This document shows positions 52,642 to 62,065 of a stretch of 64,000 bases of DNA, piece after piece. Positions within the stretch are counted from its first letter, which is position 1. Every line of letters starts with the position of its first letter. The stretch comes from Methylobacterium sp. J-088. Its GTDB lineage: Bacteria; Pseudomonadota; Alphaproteobacteria; Rhizobiales; Beijerinckiaceae. The translations under genes and the position numbers were made by a program. Under the pieces are notes generated by a model, which searched no databases, had not been told where the DNA came from, and was given only the letters and a program-made list of their open reading frames with translations. Where the stretch lies: NCBI RefSeq assembly GCF_022829295.1, contig NZ_JAKSYH010000232.1, positions 59,996 to 123,995 on the forward strand, written 5' to 3'.

Positions 52642-53664
52642 TTAGGCGCCCGGCGCGAGGCCGGTGAGCTTGAGCACGAAGGCGACGACGACGACCGAGA
52701 CCAGCGAGATCGGCAGAAAAACCTTCCAGCCGAGGCGCATGAGCTGATCGTAGCGGTAGCGCGGCACGATGGATTTCACCATCGCGAACAAGAAGAACAG
52801 GAAGCTGGCCTTCAGGGTGAACCAGATCACACCGGGCACCCAGGTGAAGGGCGCGAACGGGATCGGCGAGAGCCAGCCACCCAAGAACAGGATCGTCCCC
52901 AGCGCGCACATGCTCATGATCGCGACGTACTCGCCAAGCATGAACAGCAGGTACGGGGTCGAGGAATACTCGACCATGTAGCCGGCCACGAGCTCCGATT
53001 CGGCCTCTGGCAGATCGAAGGGCGGGCGGTTGGTCTCGGCCAGCGCCGAGATGAAGAACACCACGAACATCGGGAACAGCCACAGCCAGTACCAGCCGAA
53101 CAGGCCGAGGCTTGTATCCTGCGCCATCACGATCCGCGACAGGTTGAGCGAGCCGGCGCAGAGCAGCACGCAGATGATCACGAAGCCGAGCGAGACCTCG
53201 TAGGAAATCATCTGCGCCGCCGACCGGAGCGCGCCCAGGAAGGCGTATTTCGAGTTCGAGGCCCAGCCGCCCATGATGACGCCGTAGACGCCCAAGCTGG
53301 AGATCGCGAAGATGTAGGTGATGCCGACATTGAGGTCGGCGATCGCCCAGCCGTCGGCGAGCGGGATCACCGCCCAGCTCGACAAGGCGAGCATCGCGAA
53401 GACCAGCGGCGCCAGCAGGTAGATCGCCTTGTTGGCGCCCGCCGGGATGACCGGCTCTTTGAGCACGAACTTGAGCAGATCGGCGAAGGACTGGAACAGG
53501 CCGAACGGCCCGACCACGTTCGGCCCACGCCGGAGCTGCACCGCCGCCCAGATCTTCCGGTCGGCGAGCAGCGCGTAGGCGATGAAAACGAGCAGCGCCG
53601 AGAGCAGCACGAAGCTCTTCAGCACGATCAGGAGCACGGTCCCGAGGATTTCGAGCGACGTCAT
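52642..53664 (-). CDS. nuoH: NADH-quinone oxidoreductase subunit H
   Basis: 340 residues, eight helices, forming the quinone chamber floor. Signature regions are RRGPNVVGPFGLFQSFADLL and ALAETNRPPFDLPEAESELV with its charged loop. Confidence 0.96.
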   Translation of the reverse strand: MTSLEILGTVLLIVLKSFVLLSALLVFIAYALLADRKIWAAVQLRRGPNVVGPFGLFQSFADLLKFVLKEPVIPAGANKAIYLLAPLVFAMLALSSWAVIPLADGWAIADLNVGITYIFAISSLGVYGVIMGGWASNSKYAFLGALRSAAQMISYEVSLGFVIICVLLCAGSLNLSRIVMAQDTSLGLFGWYWLWLFPMFVVFFISALAETNRPPFDLPEAESELVAGYMVEYSSTPYLLFMLGEYVAIMSMCALGTILFLGGWLSPIPFAPFTWVPGVIWFTLKASFLFFLFAMVKSIVPRYRYDQLMRLGWKVFLPISLVSVVVVAFVLKLTGLAPGA

Positions 53665-53676
53665 CGGTCTTGGCTC

Positions 53677-55758
53677 CTACTCGGCCGCCGCCAGGGGCCG
53701 CGCCTCGGCGGCGCGCTCCCGGGCGATGCGCGAGCACTCCGCGAGGATCTGCGAGGCGCGGGTGATCGGGTTGGTCAGGTAGAAGTCGGTCACCGGCGAT
53801 GCGAAGGCCGGCCCGCTGGCATCGCCGCCCAGGCCCGAGAGACGGTCGACCGCCTCGGTGACGGTGCCGGGCTCCACCGCACCGACTGCCGCGAAATGCG
53901 GGTGGGCGGCGTAGAGCGCCCGGCGCAAAGCGGTCAGCGAATCGAACGGCAGGCGTTTGCCCAGCACGTCCGACAGGGCGCGCAGGATCGCCCAATCCTC
54001 GCGGGCATCGCCCGGCGGGAAGGCGGCGCGGTTGCCCATCTGGACCCGGCCTTCGGTGTTCACCCAGGTCGCCGACTTCTCGCTATAGGCGGCCCCCGGC
54101 AGGATGATGTCGGCACGTAAGGCGCCGCGGTCGCCGTGGCTGCCCTGGTAGATCACGAAGGCGCCCGGAGCCACGTCGCGCTCGTCGGCGCCGAGGTTGA
54201 ACAGCACGTCCAGCGCACCCGGCTCCAGCATCTGCGCAAAGGTCAGGCCGCCCTCCCCCGGCACGAAGCCAAGATCGAGCGCGCCGACCCGGGCCGCCGC
54301 CGTATGCAGCACGCCGAAGCCGTTCCACTCGGCTGAGACCGCGCCGATATCCTTCGCGAGGGTAGCGGCCGCCTTCAGCACGCCCGGCGCGGCATTCGCG
54401 CCGACGATCACGAGCGGTGCCTTCGCTTCCTGGAGGATCTCGAGGAAACTGTGCTCGCCCCGCGCGAGCGCGGTCAGCGAATCGGGGCCGGCGCCGATAT
54501 AGTGGCTTGGATAGGTCAGATCGACCGGCTCGCCGATCACACCCACCGCCAGTGGCGCCATGCGCCAGCGCTTGCGGATGCGCACGTTGAGCAACGAGGC
54601 CTCGGTCCGCGGGTTGGCTCCGACGATCAGGATCGCGTCGGCGGCCTCGATGCCGGGAATCGTCGGGTTGAAGATGTACGAGGCGCGGCCCAGCGCCGGG
54701 TCGAGGCCGGCATCGGTCTGGCGTCCATCGAGGTTCGGCGAACCGAGGCTTCGGATCAGCTCGCGGAGCGCAAACATCTCCTCGACGCCCGCGAGGTCGC
54801 CGACCACCGCGCCGATGCGCTTCGGATCCGCGCCCTTCACCTTGGCGGCGATGGCCTGGAACGCCTCACCCCAGGAAGCGGGCCTCAGCCGGCCGTTCTC
54901 ACGCAGGTACGGGCGGTCGAGGCGCTGCATCCGCAGCCCGTCGATGTGGTAGCGGGTCTTGTCGGAGATCCACTCCTCGTTGATCTCCTCGCTGACCCGC
55001 GGCTCGATCTGCATGACTTCGCGGCCGCGGGTGTCGATGCGGATCGATGAGCCGACCGCGTCCATCACGTCGACCGATTCGGTCTTGTTCAGCTCCCACG
55101 GCCGCACGTTGTAGCTCTGTGGCCGGTGCACCAGCGCGCCCACCGGGCAGAGGTCGGCGACATTGCCCTGGAGCTCCGAGGCCATCGACTGCTCGAGGTA
55201 GCTGGTGATTTCCATATCCTCGCCGCGGCCGATAGCGCCGAGGTCGGGCACGCCCGCCACTTCGGCGAGGAAGCGCACGCAGCGGGTGCAGTGGATGCAG
55301 CGGTTCATCGCGGTCCGCACCAGCGGGCCGATATGCTTCTCCTCGACCGCCCGCTTGTTCTCCTGATAGCGGGTTGAATCGACCCCGTAGGCCATCGCCT
55401 GATCCTGGAGGTCGCAATGGCCGCCCTGGTCGCAGATCGGGCAATCGAGCGGGTGGTTGATGAGGAGGAACTCCATCACCCCTTCCCGGGCCTTCTTGGT
55501 CAGGCCGGAGCGGGTCAGAATCTCCGGTGGCTCGCCGTTCGGGCCGGGGCGGCAATCCTTCACCGCGTAGGCGCAGCTCGCGACCGGCTTCGGCGCACCC
55601 TTCAGCTCGACCAAGCACATCCGGCAATTGCCGGCGATCGACAGCCGCTCGTGGAAGCAGAAGCGCGGGATCTCGGCGCCCGCGGCCTCGCAGGCCTGGA
55701 GCAGCGTGTATTCGGCGGGGACGTCGACCTCGGTGCCGTCGACGAGGAGTTTTGTCAT
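53677..55758 (-). CDS. nuoG: NADH-quinone oxidoreductase subunit G
   Basis: 693 residues from ATG55758. N-terminal 2Fe-2S ligands are in CFHERLSIAGNCRMCLVE, His-ligated N5 in HPLDCPICDQGGHCDLQD, and N4 in NRCIHCTRCVRF; the molybdopterin-oxidoreductase-like remainder has no cofactor. The length is intermediate between mitochondrial NDUFS1-like and E. coli forms. Confidence 0.96.
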   Translation of the reverse strand: MTKLLVDGTEVDVPAEYTLLQACEAAGAEIPRFCFHERLSIAGNCRMCLVELKGAPKPVASCAYAVKDCRPGPNGEPPEILTRSGLTKKAREGVMEFLLINHPLDCPICDQGGHCDLQDQAMAYGVDSTRYQENKRAVEEKHIGPLVRTAMNRCIHCTRCVRFLAEVAGVPDLGAIGRGEDMEITSYLEQSMASELQGNVADLCPVGALVHRPQSYNVRPWELNKTESVDVMDAVGSSIRIDTRGREVMQIEPRVSEEINEEWISDKTRYHIDGLRMQRLDRPYLRENGRLRPASWGEAFQAIAAKVKGADPKRIGAVVGDLAGVEEMFALRELIRSLGSPNLDGRQTDAGLDPALGRASYIFNPTIPGIEAADAILIVGANPRTEASLLNVRIRKRWRMAPLAVGVIGEPVDLTYPSHYIGAGPDSLTALARGEHSFLEILQEAKAPLVIVGANAAPGVLKAAATLAKDIGAVSAEWNGFGVLHTAAARVGALDLGFVPGEGGLTFAQMLEPGALDVLFNLGADERDVAPGAFVIYQGSHGDRGALRADIILPGAAYSEKSATWVNTEGRVQMGNRAAFPPGDAREDWAILRALSDVLGKRLPFDSLTALRRALYAAHPHFAAVGAVEPGTVTEAVDRLSGLGGDASGPAFASPVTDFYLTNPITRASQILAECSRIARERAAEARPLAAAE

Positions 55759-55768
55759 CGGTGCAATC

Positions 55769-55978
55769 TCAGTGCGGGGCATCGGCGAGATCGAGACGTC
55801 GCCCAATCCGCTCGATGCGAAGCTCGACCCTGTCGATCCGCCGGTGGACGCCAGCCAGATTCTTTTCGACCGCTGCCATGCGGCCCTTCAATTCACGGAC
55901 ATCGTCGCTAAGGCGATCGACCTTCTCGTCGATCCGCCGCAGGTATACGAGCATCAGGTTGTCAGGCTGGCTCATCAT
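55769..55978 (-). CDS. 69-residue coiled-coil protein inside the nuo operon
   Basis: From ATG55978, five bases after the nuoF stop and ten before nuoG, so fully operonic. The sequence is a continuous charged heptad-like helix (RRIDEKVDRLSDDVRELKGR then AVEKNLAGVHRRIDRVELR), resembling short membrane-associated or phage tail-collar coiled coils. No cysteine or membrane segment. Not a standard complex I subunit; an assembly factor or an accessory subunit is possible. Confidence 0.7.
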   Translation of the reverse strand: MMSQPDNLMLVYLRRIDEKVDRLSDDVRELKGRMAAVEKNLAGVHRRIDRVELRIERIGRRLDLADAPH

Positions 55979-55982
55979 CGGA

Positions 55983-57284
55983 TCACTCCGCGGCCATCGG
56001 CACAGGCTCGCTGTGCGGGTTCGCGGTGTAGCGGTCGATGCGCTTCTCGATCTCGGGGCGGAAGTGCTTGATCAGGCCCTGGATCGGCCAAGCTGCGGCG
56101 TCGCCGAGCGCGCAGATCGTATGCCCCTCGATCTGCTTGGTAACCTCGAACAGCATGTCGATCTCGCGCTTCTGGGCGCGGCCCTCGGTCATGCGCTGCA
56201 TCACCCGCCACATCCAGCCGGTGCCCTCCCGGCAAGGCGTGCACTGGCCGCAGGATTCGTGCTTGTAGAAATACGAGATCCGCGTGATCGCCGCGACAAT
56301 ATCGGTGGACTTGTCGAGCACGATCACCGCCGCCGTGCCGAGGCCGGAGCCGAGGTTGCGGAGAGTGTCGAAATCCATCTTGGCGTCGACGATCTGCTCG
56401 GCCGGCACCAGCGGCACCGACGAGCCGCCCGGGATCGAGCACAACAGGTTGTCCCAGCCGCCGCGCATACCGCCGCAATGGCGGTCGATGAGCTCGCGGA
56501 AAGTGATGCCTAGCTCCTCCTCGACGTTGCAGGGCTTGTTGACGTGCCCCGAGACGCAGAACAGCTTGGTGCCGGTGTTGTTCTTGCCGCCAAGCCCCGC
56601 AAACCATGCGCCGCCCCGGCGCAGGATCGTGCCGGCCACCGCGATCGACTCGACGTTGTTCACGGTCGTGGGGCAGCCATAGAGGCCCATATTGGCCGGG
56701 AACGGCGGCTTCAGCCGCGGCATCCCCTTCTTGCCCTCCAAACTCTCGATCAGCGCCGTCTCTTCGCCGCAGATATAGGCGCCAGCGCCGTGGTGGACGT
56801 AGATGTCGAAGGGGTAGTCGTGCATGTTCGACTGGCCAACGAGCCGTGCCGCATAGGCCTCATCCACGGCCTTCTGGAGCGCGTGCTTCTCGGCGACGTA
56901 CTCCCCGCGGATGTAGATGTAGCAGGCATGCGCCGCCATCGCGAAGCAGGCCAGCATGCAGCCCTCGATCAGGAGATGCGGATCGTGCCGCATGATCTCC
57001 CGGTCCTTGCAGGTGCCCGGCTCCGATTCGTCGGCGTTGACCACGAGGTAGTGCGGGCGCCCGTCCGACTTCTTGGGCATGAACGACCACTTGAGGCCGG
57101 TGGGAAAGCCTGCGCCGCCGCGGCCACGCAGGCCCGACGCCTTCATCTCGTCGATGATCCAGTCGCGGCCCTGCTCCAGAAGGAACTTGGTCCCGTCCCA
57201 GGCGCCACGCTTCTTGGCGGCGTCCAGCCCCGGCGACTGCAACCCGTAGAGGTTGGTAAAGATACGATCCTGATCCGACAGCAT
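55983..57284 (-). CDS. nuoF: NADH-quinone oxidoreductase subunit F
   Basis: 433 residues. NADH/FMN site: GRGGAGFPTGLKWSFMPK and GAGAYICGEETALIESLEG; the 4Fe-4S N3 ligands are in ESCGQCTPCREGT with the fourth Cys near TICALGDA. It oxidises NADH in the cytoplasm. Confidence 0.96.
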   Translation of the reverse strand: MLSDQDRIFTNLYGLQSPGLDAAKKRGAWDGTKFLLEQGRDWIIDEMKASGLRGRGGAGFPTGLKWSFMPKKSDGRPHYLVVNADESEPGTCKDREIMRHDPHLLIEGCMLACFAMAAHACYIYIRGEYVAEKHALQKAVDEAYAARLVGQSNMHDYPFDIYVHHGAGAYICGEETALIESLEGKKGMPRLKPPFPANMGLYGCPTTVNNVESIAVAGTILRRGGAWFAGLGGKNNTGTKLFCVSGHVNKPCNVEEELGITFRELIDRHCGGMRGGWDNLLCSIPGGSSVPLVPAEQIVDAKMDFDTLRNLGSGLGTAAVIVLDKSTDIVAAITRISYFYKHESCGQCTPCREGTGWMWRVMQRMTEGRAQKREIDMLFEVTKQIEGHTICALGDAAAWPIQGLIKHFRPEIEKRIDRYTANPHSEPVPMAAE

Positions 57285-57293
57285 GTCAGGTCC

Positions 57294-58667
57294 TCACTGA
57301 GCCGGCGCGGCCAGCGCCTTGGCCTGCCCGACCCAGTCCTCCCGGTCGATGCGACCCGGGAACGCGAGGTAGGTGCCGACCCAGGTGATTTCGTCGCGGC
57401 TCCAGGCGGCGATCTGGTCGAAATGGTAGATGCCGAGCCCGTTCAGGCGCTGGCTGTTGCCGGAGTCGATGCCCTCGATGCGCGTCAGGTCGTCCGGCTT
57501 CCCGGCGCGGGCGGCGTCCAGCGCCATCGGGCGCTTGCCCACGACGTCGGCCTTCTGCTCGGGCGTCGCATTTTCTGGCAGGGCCGCCAATGCACCGGTG
57601 ACCCGCGCTTCCTCGGCTTCGGCCGCCACCTCGGCATCGCTCGCGCCGGAGGCTTCCGGCTGCTGAGGAACTGCATCGCGCGCCGGCACATCCTGGTTGC
57701 CCTGGTCACCGGCGGCGGGTTCGCCCTCGGCGACGCGCTTAGCTGGCGAGTCGAGCACGTCCGCATCACCCTGGCGGGCTGCGCCGGCCTTGGCGGTCGA
57801 CCGGCCGCGCTCGGCCGCATCGGCACGATCCGCGGGCTTGACCGGCGTCTCGCCGTTCGCGGCCCGCTGGGCCGGTGCGTCGCTGGCAGTCCGTTCGACC
57901 GCACGGCCGGCATCGGGCCGGGCCGGCTTCGGGTTGGTCGCGGCCTGCTGCGCGCTGGCCGCCGCCTCGCCGGTGTTCAGGGTTGCGCCGGCTGCCGGCT
58001 CCTCGGCCTTGCCGGCCTCCTCGAAGCGCTTGCGCCACGCGCCGACGCGCGAACCGTCGAACAGGCTCGGGTCGGTGAGCGTGTTCACGGCGCCCTGGGG
58101 CTCGGACGAGACGCGCCCGGTCTGCGAGCCGACCTTCACGGGCCGGCCCGCGGCGAGGTCGTCCATCAGCTGGCCGAGCGATTCTGGCGTCAGGTCCTCG
58201 AAATAATCCTGGTTGATCTGCACCATCGGTGCGTTGCAGCACGCGCCCAGGCACTCGACTTCGAGCCAGGAGAAGTTGCCGTCCGCCGAGACGTGGCCGG
58301 GGGCCCCGAGCCGGTCGTGAAGCATCTCCTTCAGCCCGCGCGCGCCGCAGGAATCGCACGGCACCGTGCCGCAGACCTGGATCCAGAACCGACCAACCGG
58401 TTCCAGGGCGAACATCGTGTAGAAGGTCGCGACCTCCAGCACGCGGATGTTCGGCATGCCGAGCTCGGCCGCCACCGCCTCGATGGCGGCACGCGGCAGC
58501 CAGCCGCCGTTCTGCTCCTGCGCCTTCCATAGGAGCGAGATCACCGCGGAGGCCTGACGGCCCTCGGGGTACTTGGCGATCTGGGTCTTCGCCCACGCGG
58601 CGTTCTCGGGCGAGAACGCGAAGGTTTGGGGCTGCTCGGAGGCGGGGGCGAGTCTGCGGTTGGCCAT
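57294..58667 (-). CDS. nuoE: NADH-quinone oxidoreductase subunit E with long C-terminal extension
   Basis: 457 residues from ATG58667. Residues 1-170 are the normal thioredoxin-like 2Fe-2S subunit (CGTVPCDSCG and CLGACCNAP ligands). Residues about 215-390 are a low-complexity Ala/Pro/Asp linker. Residues about 395-457 form a helix-hairpin-helix-like module (DDLTRIEGIDSGNSQRLNGL, then YHFDQIAAWSRDEITWVGTY). Canonical bacterial NuoE has about 160-240 residues. Extended forms occur in Hyphomicrobiales; the tail resembles the DUF4332-type module fused to complex I subunits and ribosomal proteins. Its role is unknown. Confidence 0.93.
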   Translation of the reverse strand: MANRRLAPASEQPQTFAFSPENAAWAKTQIAKYPEGRQASAVISLLWKAQEQNGGWLPRAAIEAVAAELGMPNIRVLEVATFYTMFALEPVGRFWIQVCGTVPCDSCGARGLKEMLHDRLGAPGHVSADGNFSWLEVECLGACCNAPMVQINQDYFEDLTPESLGQLMDDLAAGRPVKVGSQTGRVSSEPQGAVNTLTDPSLFDGSRVGAWRKRFEEAGKAEEPAAGATLNTGEAAASAQQAATNPKPARPDAGRAVERTASDAPAQRAANGETPVKPADRADAAERGRSTAKAGAARQGDADVLDSPAKRVAEGEPAAGDQGNQDVPARDAVPQQPEASGASDAEVAAEAEEARVTGALAALPENATPEQKADVVGKRPMALDAARAGKPDDLTRIEGIDSGNSQRLNGLGIYHFDQIAAWSRDEITWVGTYLAFPGRIDREDWVGQAKALAAPAQ

Positions 58668-58677
58668 CGCTTGTGTC

Positions 58678-59868
58678 TTACCGATCCACTTCGCCGAAGA
58701 CGATGTCGAGCGTGCCGAGCACACACGACACGTCGGCGAGAAGGTGCCCACGGCACATCCAGTCCATCGCCTGAAGATGTGCGAAGCCCGGCGCGCGGAT
58801 CTTGCAGCGATACGGCTTGTTGGTCCCGTCCGACACGAGATAGACGCCGAACTCACCCTTCGGCGCCTCGACGGCGGCGTAGACCTCGCCCTCGGGGACG
58901 TGAAACCCCTCGGTGTAGAGCTTGAAGTGGTGGATGAGCGCCTCCATCGAGCGCTTCATCTCCCGGCGCGGCGGCGGCGCGAACTTGCCGTCGATCGAGG
59001 CGATCGGGCCCTGGCCGGCGGGCTCGCGCAGTTTGGCGATGCACTGTTTCATGATGCGCACCGATTCGCGCATCTCCTCCATGCGGATCACTTGGCGATC
59101 ATAGGTGTCGCCGTTCTTCCCCACGGGGATGTCGAACTCCATCTCGTCGTAGCACTCGTAGGGCTGCGCCTTGCGCAGGTCCCACGGGATGCCGGAGCCG
59201 CGCACCATCACGCCGGAAAAACCCCACTGCATCGCCTCGTCGACCGACACGATGCCGATGTCGACGTTGCGCTGCTTGAAGATGCGGTTGGCCATGACGA
59301 GGTCGTCGAGGTCCTGAACGACCTGCAGGAACGGGTCGCAGAACGCGTCGATGTCGTCGATCAGCTTTGGCGGCAGGTCCTGGTGGACGCCGCCGGGCCG
59401 GAAGTAATTGGCGTGGAGCCGGGCGCCGGAGGCCCGCTCGTAGAAGATCATCAGCTTCTCGCGCTCCTCGAAGCCCCAGAGCGGGGGCGTGAGGGCGCCG
59501 ACATCCATCGCCTGCGTGGTGACGTTGAGGAGATGCGACAGGAGACGGCCGATCTCACAGAACAGCACGCGAATCAGCTGCGCACGCCGCGGCACCTCGA
59601 TCCCGGCGAGCTTCTCGATCGCGAGGCAGAAGGCATGCTCCTGATTCATCGGCGACACGTAGTCGAGCCGGTCGAAATAAGGCGTCGCCTGCAGGTAGGT
59701 CTTGTACTCGATCAGCTTCTCGGTGCCGCGGTGGAGCAGGCCGATATGCGGATCGACGCGCTCGACCACCTCGCCGTCCAGTTCCAGCACGAGGCGCAGC
59801 ACGCCGTGCGCCGCCGGATGCTGCGGCCCGAAGTTGATCGCGAAGTTTCGGATATTGTGTTCTGTCAC
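58678..59868 (-). CDS. nuoD: NADH-quinone oxidoreductase subunit D
   Basis: 396 residues from GTG59868. Homologous to the large subunit of NiFe hydrogenases but without metal cysteines. Quinone-site residues are in the FGPQHPAAHGVLRLVLELDG opening (His and the later Tyr in YKTYLQATPYFDRLDY). Separate from nuoC, as in most alphaproteobacteria. Confidence 0.96.
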   Translation of the reverse strand: MTEHNIRNFAINFGPQHPAAHGVLRLVLELDGEVVERVDPHIGLLHRGTEKLIEYKTYLQATPYFDRLDYVSPMNQEHAFCLAIEKLAGIEVPRRAQLIRVLFCEIGRLLSHLLNVTTQAMDVGALTPPLWGFEEREKLMIFYERASGARLHANYFRPGGVHQDLPPKLIDDIDAFCDPFLQVVQDLDDLVMANRIFKQRNVDIGIVSVDEAMQWGFSGVMVRGSGIPWDLRKAQPYECYDEMEFDIPVGKNGDTYDRQVIRMEEMRESVRIMKQCIAKLREPAGQGPIASIDGKFAPPPRREMKRSMEALIHHFKLYTEGFHVPEGEVYAAVEAPKGEFGVYLVSDGTNKPYRCKIRAPGFAHLQAMDWMCRGHLLADVSCVLGTLDIVFGEVDR

Positions 59869-59884
59869 GAACAGTCTCCGCGGA

Positions 59885-60535
59885 TCAAACCGACGTCTTC
59901 TTCTCGTCGCCCGGAAGCACGTAGTCAGTGCCTTCCCACGGGGACAGGAAGTCGAAGTTACGGAACTCTTGGGTGAGCTTCACCGGCTCGTACACGACCC
60001 GCGCCTGATCCTGATCGTAGCGGACCTCGACGAAGCCGGTCAGCGGAAAATCCTTGCGCAACGGGTGCCCCTCGAAGCCGTAATCGGTGAGCAGGCGGCG
60101 CAGGTCGGGATGGCCCGAGAACAGGATCCCGTAGAGGTCGTAGGTCTCGCGCTCGTACCAGTTGGCGGCCGGGAACACTTCGATCACCGAGGGGACCGGC
60201 GTCACCTCGTCGGTCTGCACCTTCAGTCGGATGCGCAGGTTATGGCGCAGCGACAGCAAGTGATAGACCACGTCGAAGCGTTTCTCGCGCTGCGGATAGT
60301 CTACGCCGCAAATGTCGATGAAGTTGCGGAACGCGCAGGCCGGATCGTCGCGCAAGTAGGTCAGCACGTAGACGATGTCGGAGGCTTGGACCACCAGGGT
60401 CAGCTCGCCGAACGTGATAGTGTGCGCCACCACCGCCGGGCCCAGGGCGCCGACGACCCGCTCGGCCATGGCCGAAATCGCGTCCGCGCCGTAGACCGGC
60501 TGGGTGTGGGGCAGGATCGAGATGCCGTTGGTCAT
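59885..60535 (-). CDS. nuoC: NADH-quinone oxidoreductase subunit C
   Basis: 216 residues. Family segment is ERETYDLYGILFSGHPDLRR followed by GHPLRKDFPL. It binds NuoD in the peripheral arm. Confidence 0.96.
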   Translation of the reverse strand: MTNGISILPHTQPVYGADAISAMAERVVGALGPAVVAHTITFGELTLVVQASDIVYVLTYLRDDPACAFRNFIDICGVDYPQREKRFDVVYHLLSLRHNLRIRLKVQTDEVTPVPSVIEVFPAANWYERETYDLYGILFSGHPDLRRLLTDYGFEGHPLRKDFPLTGFVEVRYDQDQARVVYEPVKLTQEFRNFDFLSPWEGTDYVLPGDEKKTSV

Positions 60536-60544
60536 GGCCGCCCC

Positions 60545-61144
60545 TCAGCGCTCGATCGTGCCGGTGCGGCGGATCTTCTTCTGGAGAAGCAGCACGCCGT
60601 AGAGCAGTGCCTCGGCGGTGGGCGGGCAGCCGGGCACGTAGATGTCCACCGGCACCACCCGGTCGCAGCCGCGCACCACCGAGTACGAGTAGTGGTAGTA
60701 GCCGCCGCCATTGGCGCAGGAGCCCATGGAGATGACGTAGCGCGGCTCCGGCATCTGGTCGTAGACCTTGCGCAGCGCCGGGGCCATCTTGTTGGTCAGC
60801 GTGCCGGCGACGATCATCACATCGGACTGGCGGGGCGAGCCGCGGGGCGCGAAGCCGAAGCGCTCGCAATCGTAGCGCGGCATCGACATCTGCATCATCT
60901 CGACCGCGCAGCAGGCGAGACCGAAGGTCATCCACATCAGCGAGCCGGTGCGGGCCCAGTTGATCAGCTCGTCCGTGGTGGTGAGCAGGAAGCCGCGGTC
61001 GGCCAGCTCGTCGCTGATCGACAGGAAGGTCGGATCATCCGCGCCAATCGGCCGGCCGGTGTTGGGATCGATGATCCCTTTCGGCTGGGGCGCGACCGCG
61101 GGAGCGCGGGACAGGCTGTGGGTCGTGTCGGTGATCAGGGCCAT
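60545..61144 (-). CDS. nuoB: NADH-quinone oxidoreductase subunit B
   Basis: 199 residues from ATG61144. Cluster N2 ligands are the tandem Cys of FGLACCAVEMM plus SMGSCANGGG and YVPGCPPTAEAL. N2 passes electrons to quinone. Confidence 0.97.
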   Translation of the reverse strand: MALITDTTHSLSRAPAVAPQPKGIIDPNTGRPIGADDPTFLSISDELADRGFLLTTTDELINWARTGSLMWMTFGLACCAVEMMQMSMPRYDCERFGFAPRGSPRQSDVMIVAGTLTNKMAPALRKVYDQMPEPRYVISMGSCANGGGYYHYSYSVVRGCDRVVPVDIYVPGCPPTAEALLYGVLLLQKKIRRTGTIER

Positions 61145-61185
61145 CGGCGACTCGGAATGGGGTGCGGGTAGGCGGCTGTCGCGTA

Positions 61186-61551
61186 TCAATCCCATTCGAG
61201 GGCGCCCTTGCGCCACTCGTAGACGAAACCGACGGTCAGCACGCCGAGGAAGACCATCATCGACCAGAAGCCGAACCAGCCCAGATCCCCGAATGTGATC
61301 GCCCACGGGAACAGGAACGCGACCTCAAGATCGAAGATGATGAACAGGATCGCGACGAGGTAGAACCGCACGTCGAACTTCATGCGGGCGTCGTCGAAGG
61401 CGTTGAACCCGCACTCGTAGGCCGAGAGCTTCTCCGGATCCGGGTTCTTGTACGCGACGAGGAACGGCACGACCAGCAGAGCCGTGGCGATGAACAGTGC
61501 CACGCCGATGAACACGATGAGCGGCAGGTAATCCGCCAACAATCCGGTCAT
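61186..61551 (-). CDS. nuoA: NADH-quinone oxidoreductase subunit A
   Basis: 121 residues, three helices, first gene of the operon. Signature SAYECGFNAFDDARMKFDVR with the loop Cys is seen. Its promoter should lie in 61552-61877 but no good minus-strand hexamers were found. Confidence 0.96.
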   Translation of the reverse strand: MTGLLADYLPLIVFIGVALFIATALLVVPFLVAYKNPDPEKLSAYECGFNAFDDARMKFDVRFYLVAILFIIFDLEVAFLFPWAITFGDLGWFGFWSMMVFLGVLTVGFVYEWRKGALEWD

Positions 61552-61877
61552 GCCAGGGCCTCGCGAGACAAGGAAAACCGCGGTGCAACGCCGACACCGG
61601 ATTCGCCCGTGGAATTGTTCTTATGCCAAGATGCGCGCGGCCGGAGGCTTAGTCGAGCCGCCGGCCCGTGACAATGGCTTGTCGCGTCGCACAAAGCGCG
61701 CTGTCAGTCCTCTCAGAGATGGGCATGGGCGGCATGCCTGCAACACGACGGAAGCGCGCAGGTCCGTTCGCGCGCCGATGCACGAAACCGGGGTTGATGC
61801 GCTTGACAGCCCCCCGGCCGCCCCATAAACCCCGCCCCGTCGCCAGGCGAAACGCCCCTTCGAAGCGACCACGCCGT
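61552..61877. other. Divergent control region between nuoA and tRNA-Asp
   Basis: About 325 bases, no gene. It holds the tRNA promoter (61802-61829) and presumably the nuo promoter on the other strand, which I cannot place. Confidence 0.5.
61802..61829 (+). promoter_or_regulatory. Promoter of tRNA-Asp
   Basis: CTTGAC (61802-61807), 16-bp spacer, CATAAA (61824-61829), about 48 bp before the mature tRNA. CTTGAC is the typical alphaproteobacterial -35. Confidence 0.55.
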
Positions 61878-61954
61878 GCGGGCGTAGCTCAGTTGGTTAG
61901 AGTGCCGGCCTGTCACGCCGGAGGTCGCGGGTTCGAGCCCCGTCGCCCGCGCCA
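61878..61954 (+). tRNA. tRNA-Asp (anticodon GTC)
   Basis: 77 nt including encoded CCA. Acceptor GCGGGCG (61878-61884) pairs CGCCCGC (61944-61950); D-arm GCTCAGTTGGTTAGAG; anticodon stem CCGGC/GCCGG around CTGTCAC with GTC; T-arm GGGTTCGAGCCC. A T-run (CTTTTT) follows at once and probably terminates it. Confidence 0.97.
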
Positions 61955-62065
61955 CGTCTTTTTCCCCGTTGAATACGCGAGTAGACCGATCCGCGCGGGA
62001 GATGCGCTGGTTGCCGTCTGCGGCAATCGTTCGTGCACTCTACCGGCGGACGCGCAGGGCGGTCG

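Noticed and set aside
56544..58532. A 662-codon frame opposite nuoF and nuoE
   Set aside because: Antisense shadow; all conserved motifs are on the minus strand.
61878..61954. tRNA-Asp as an island attachment site
   Set aside because: No integrase, and no partial copy of its 3' end elsewhere in the window; the IS next to the exporter is unrelated.
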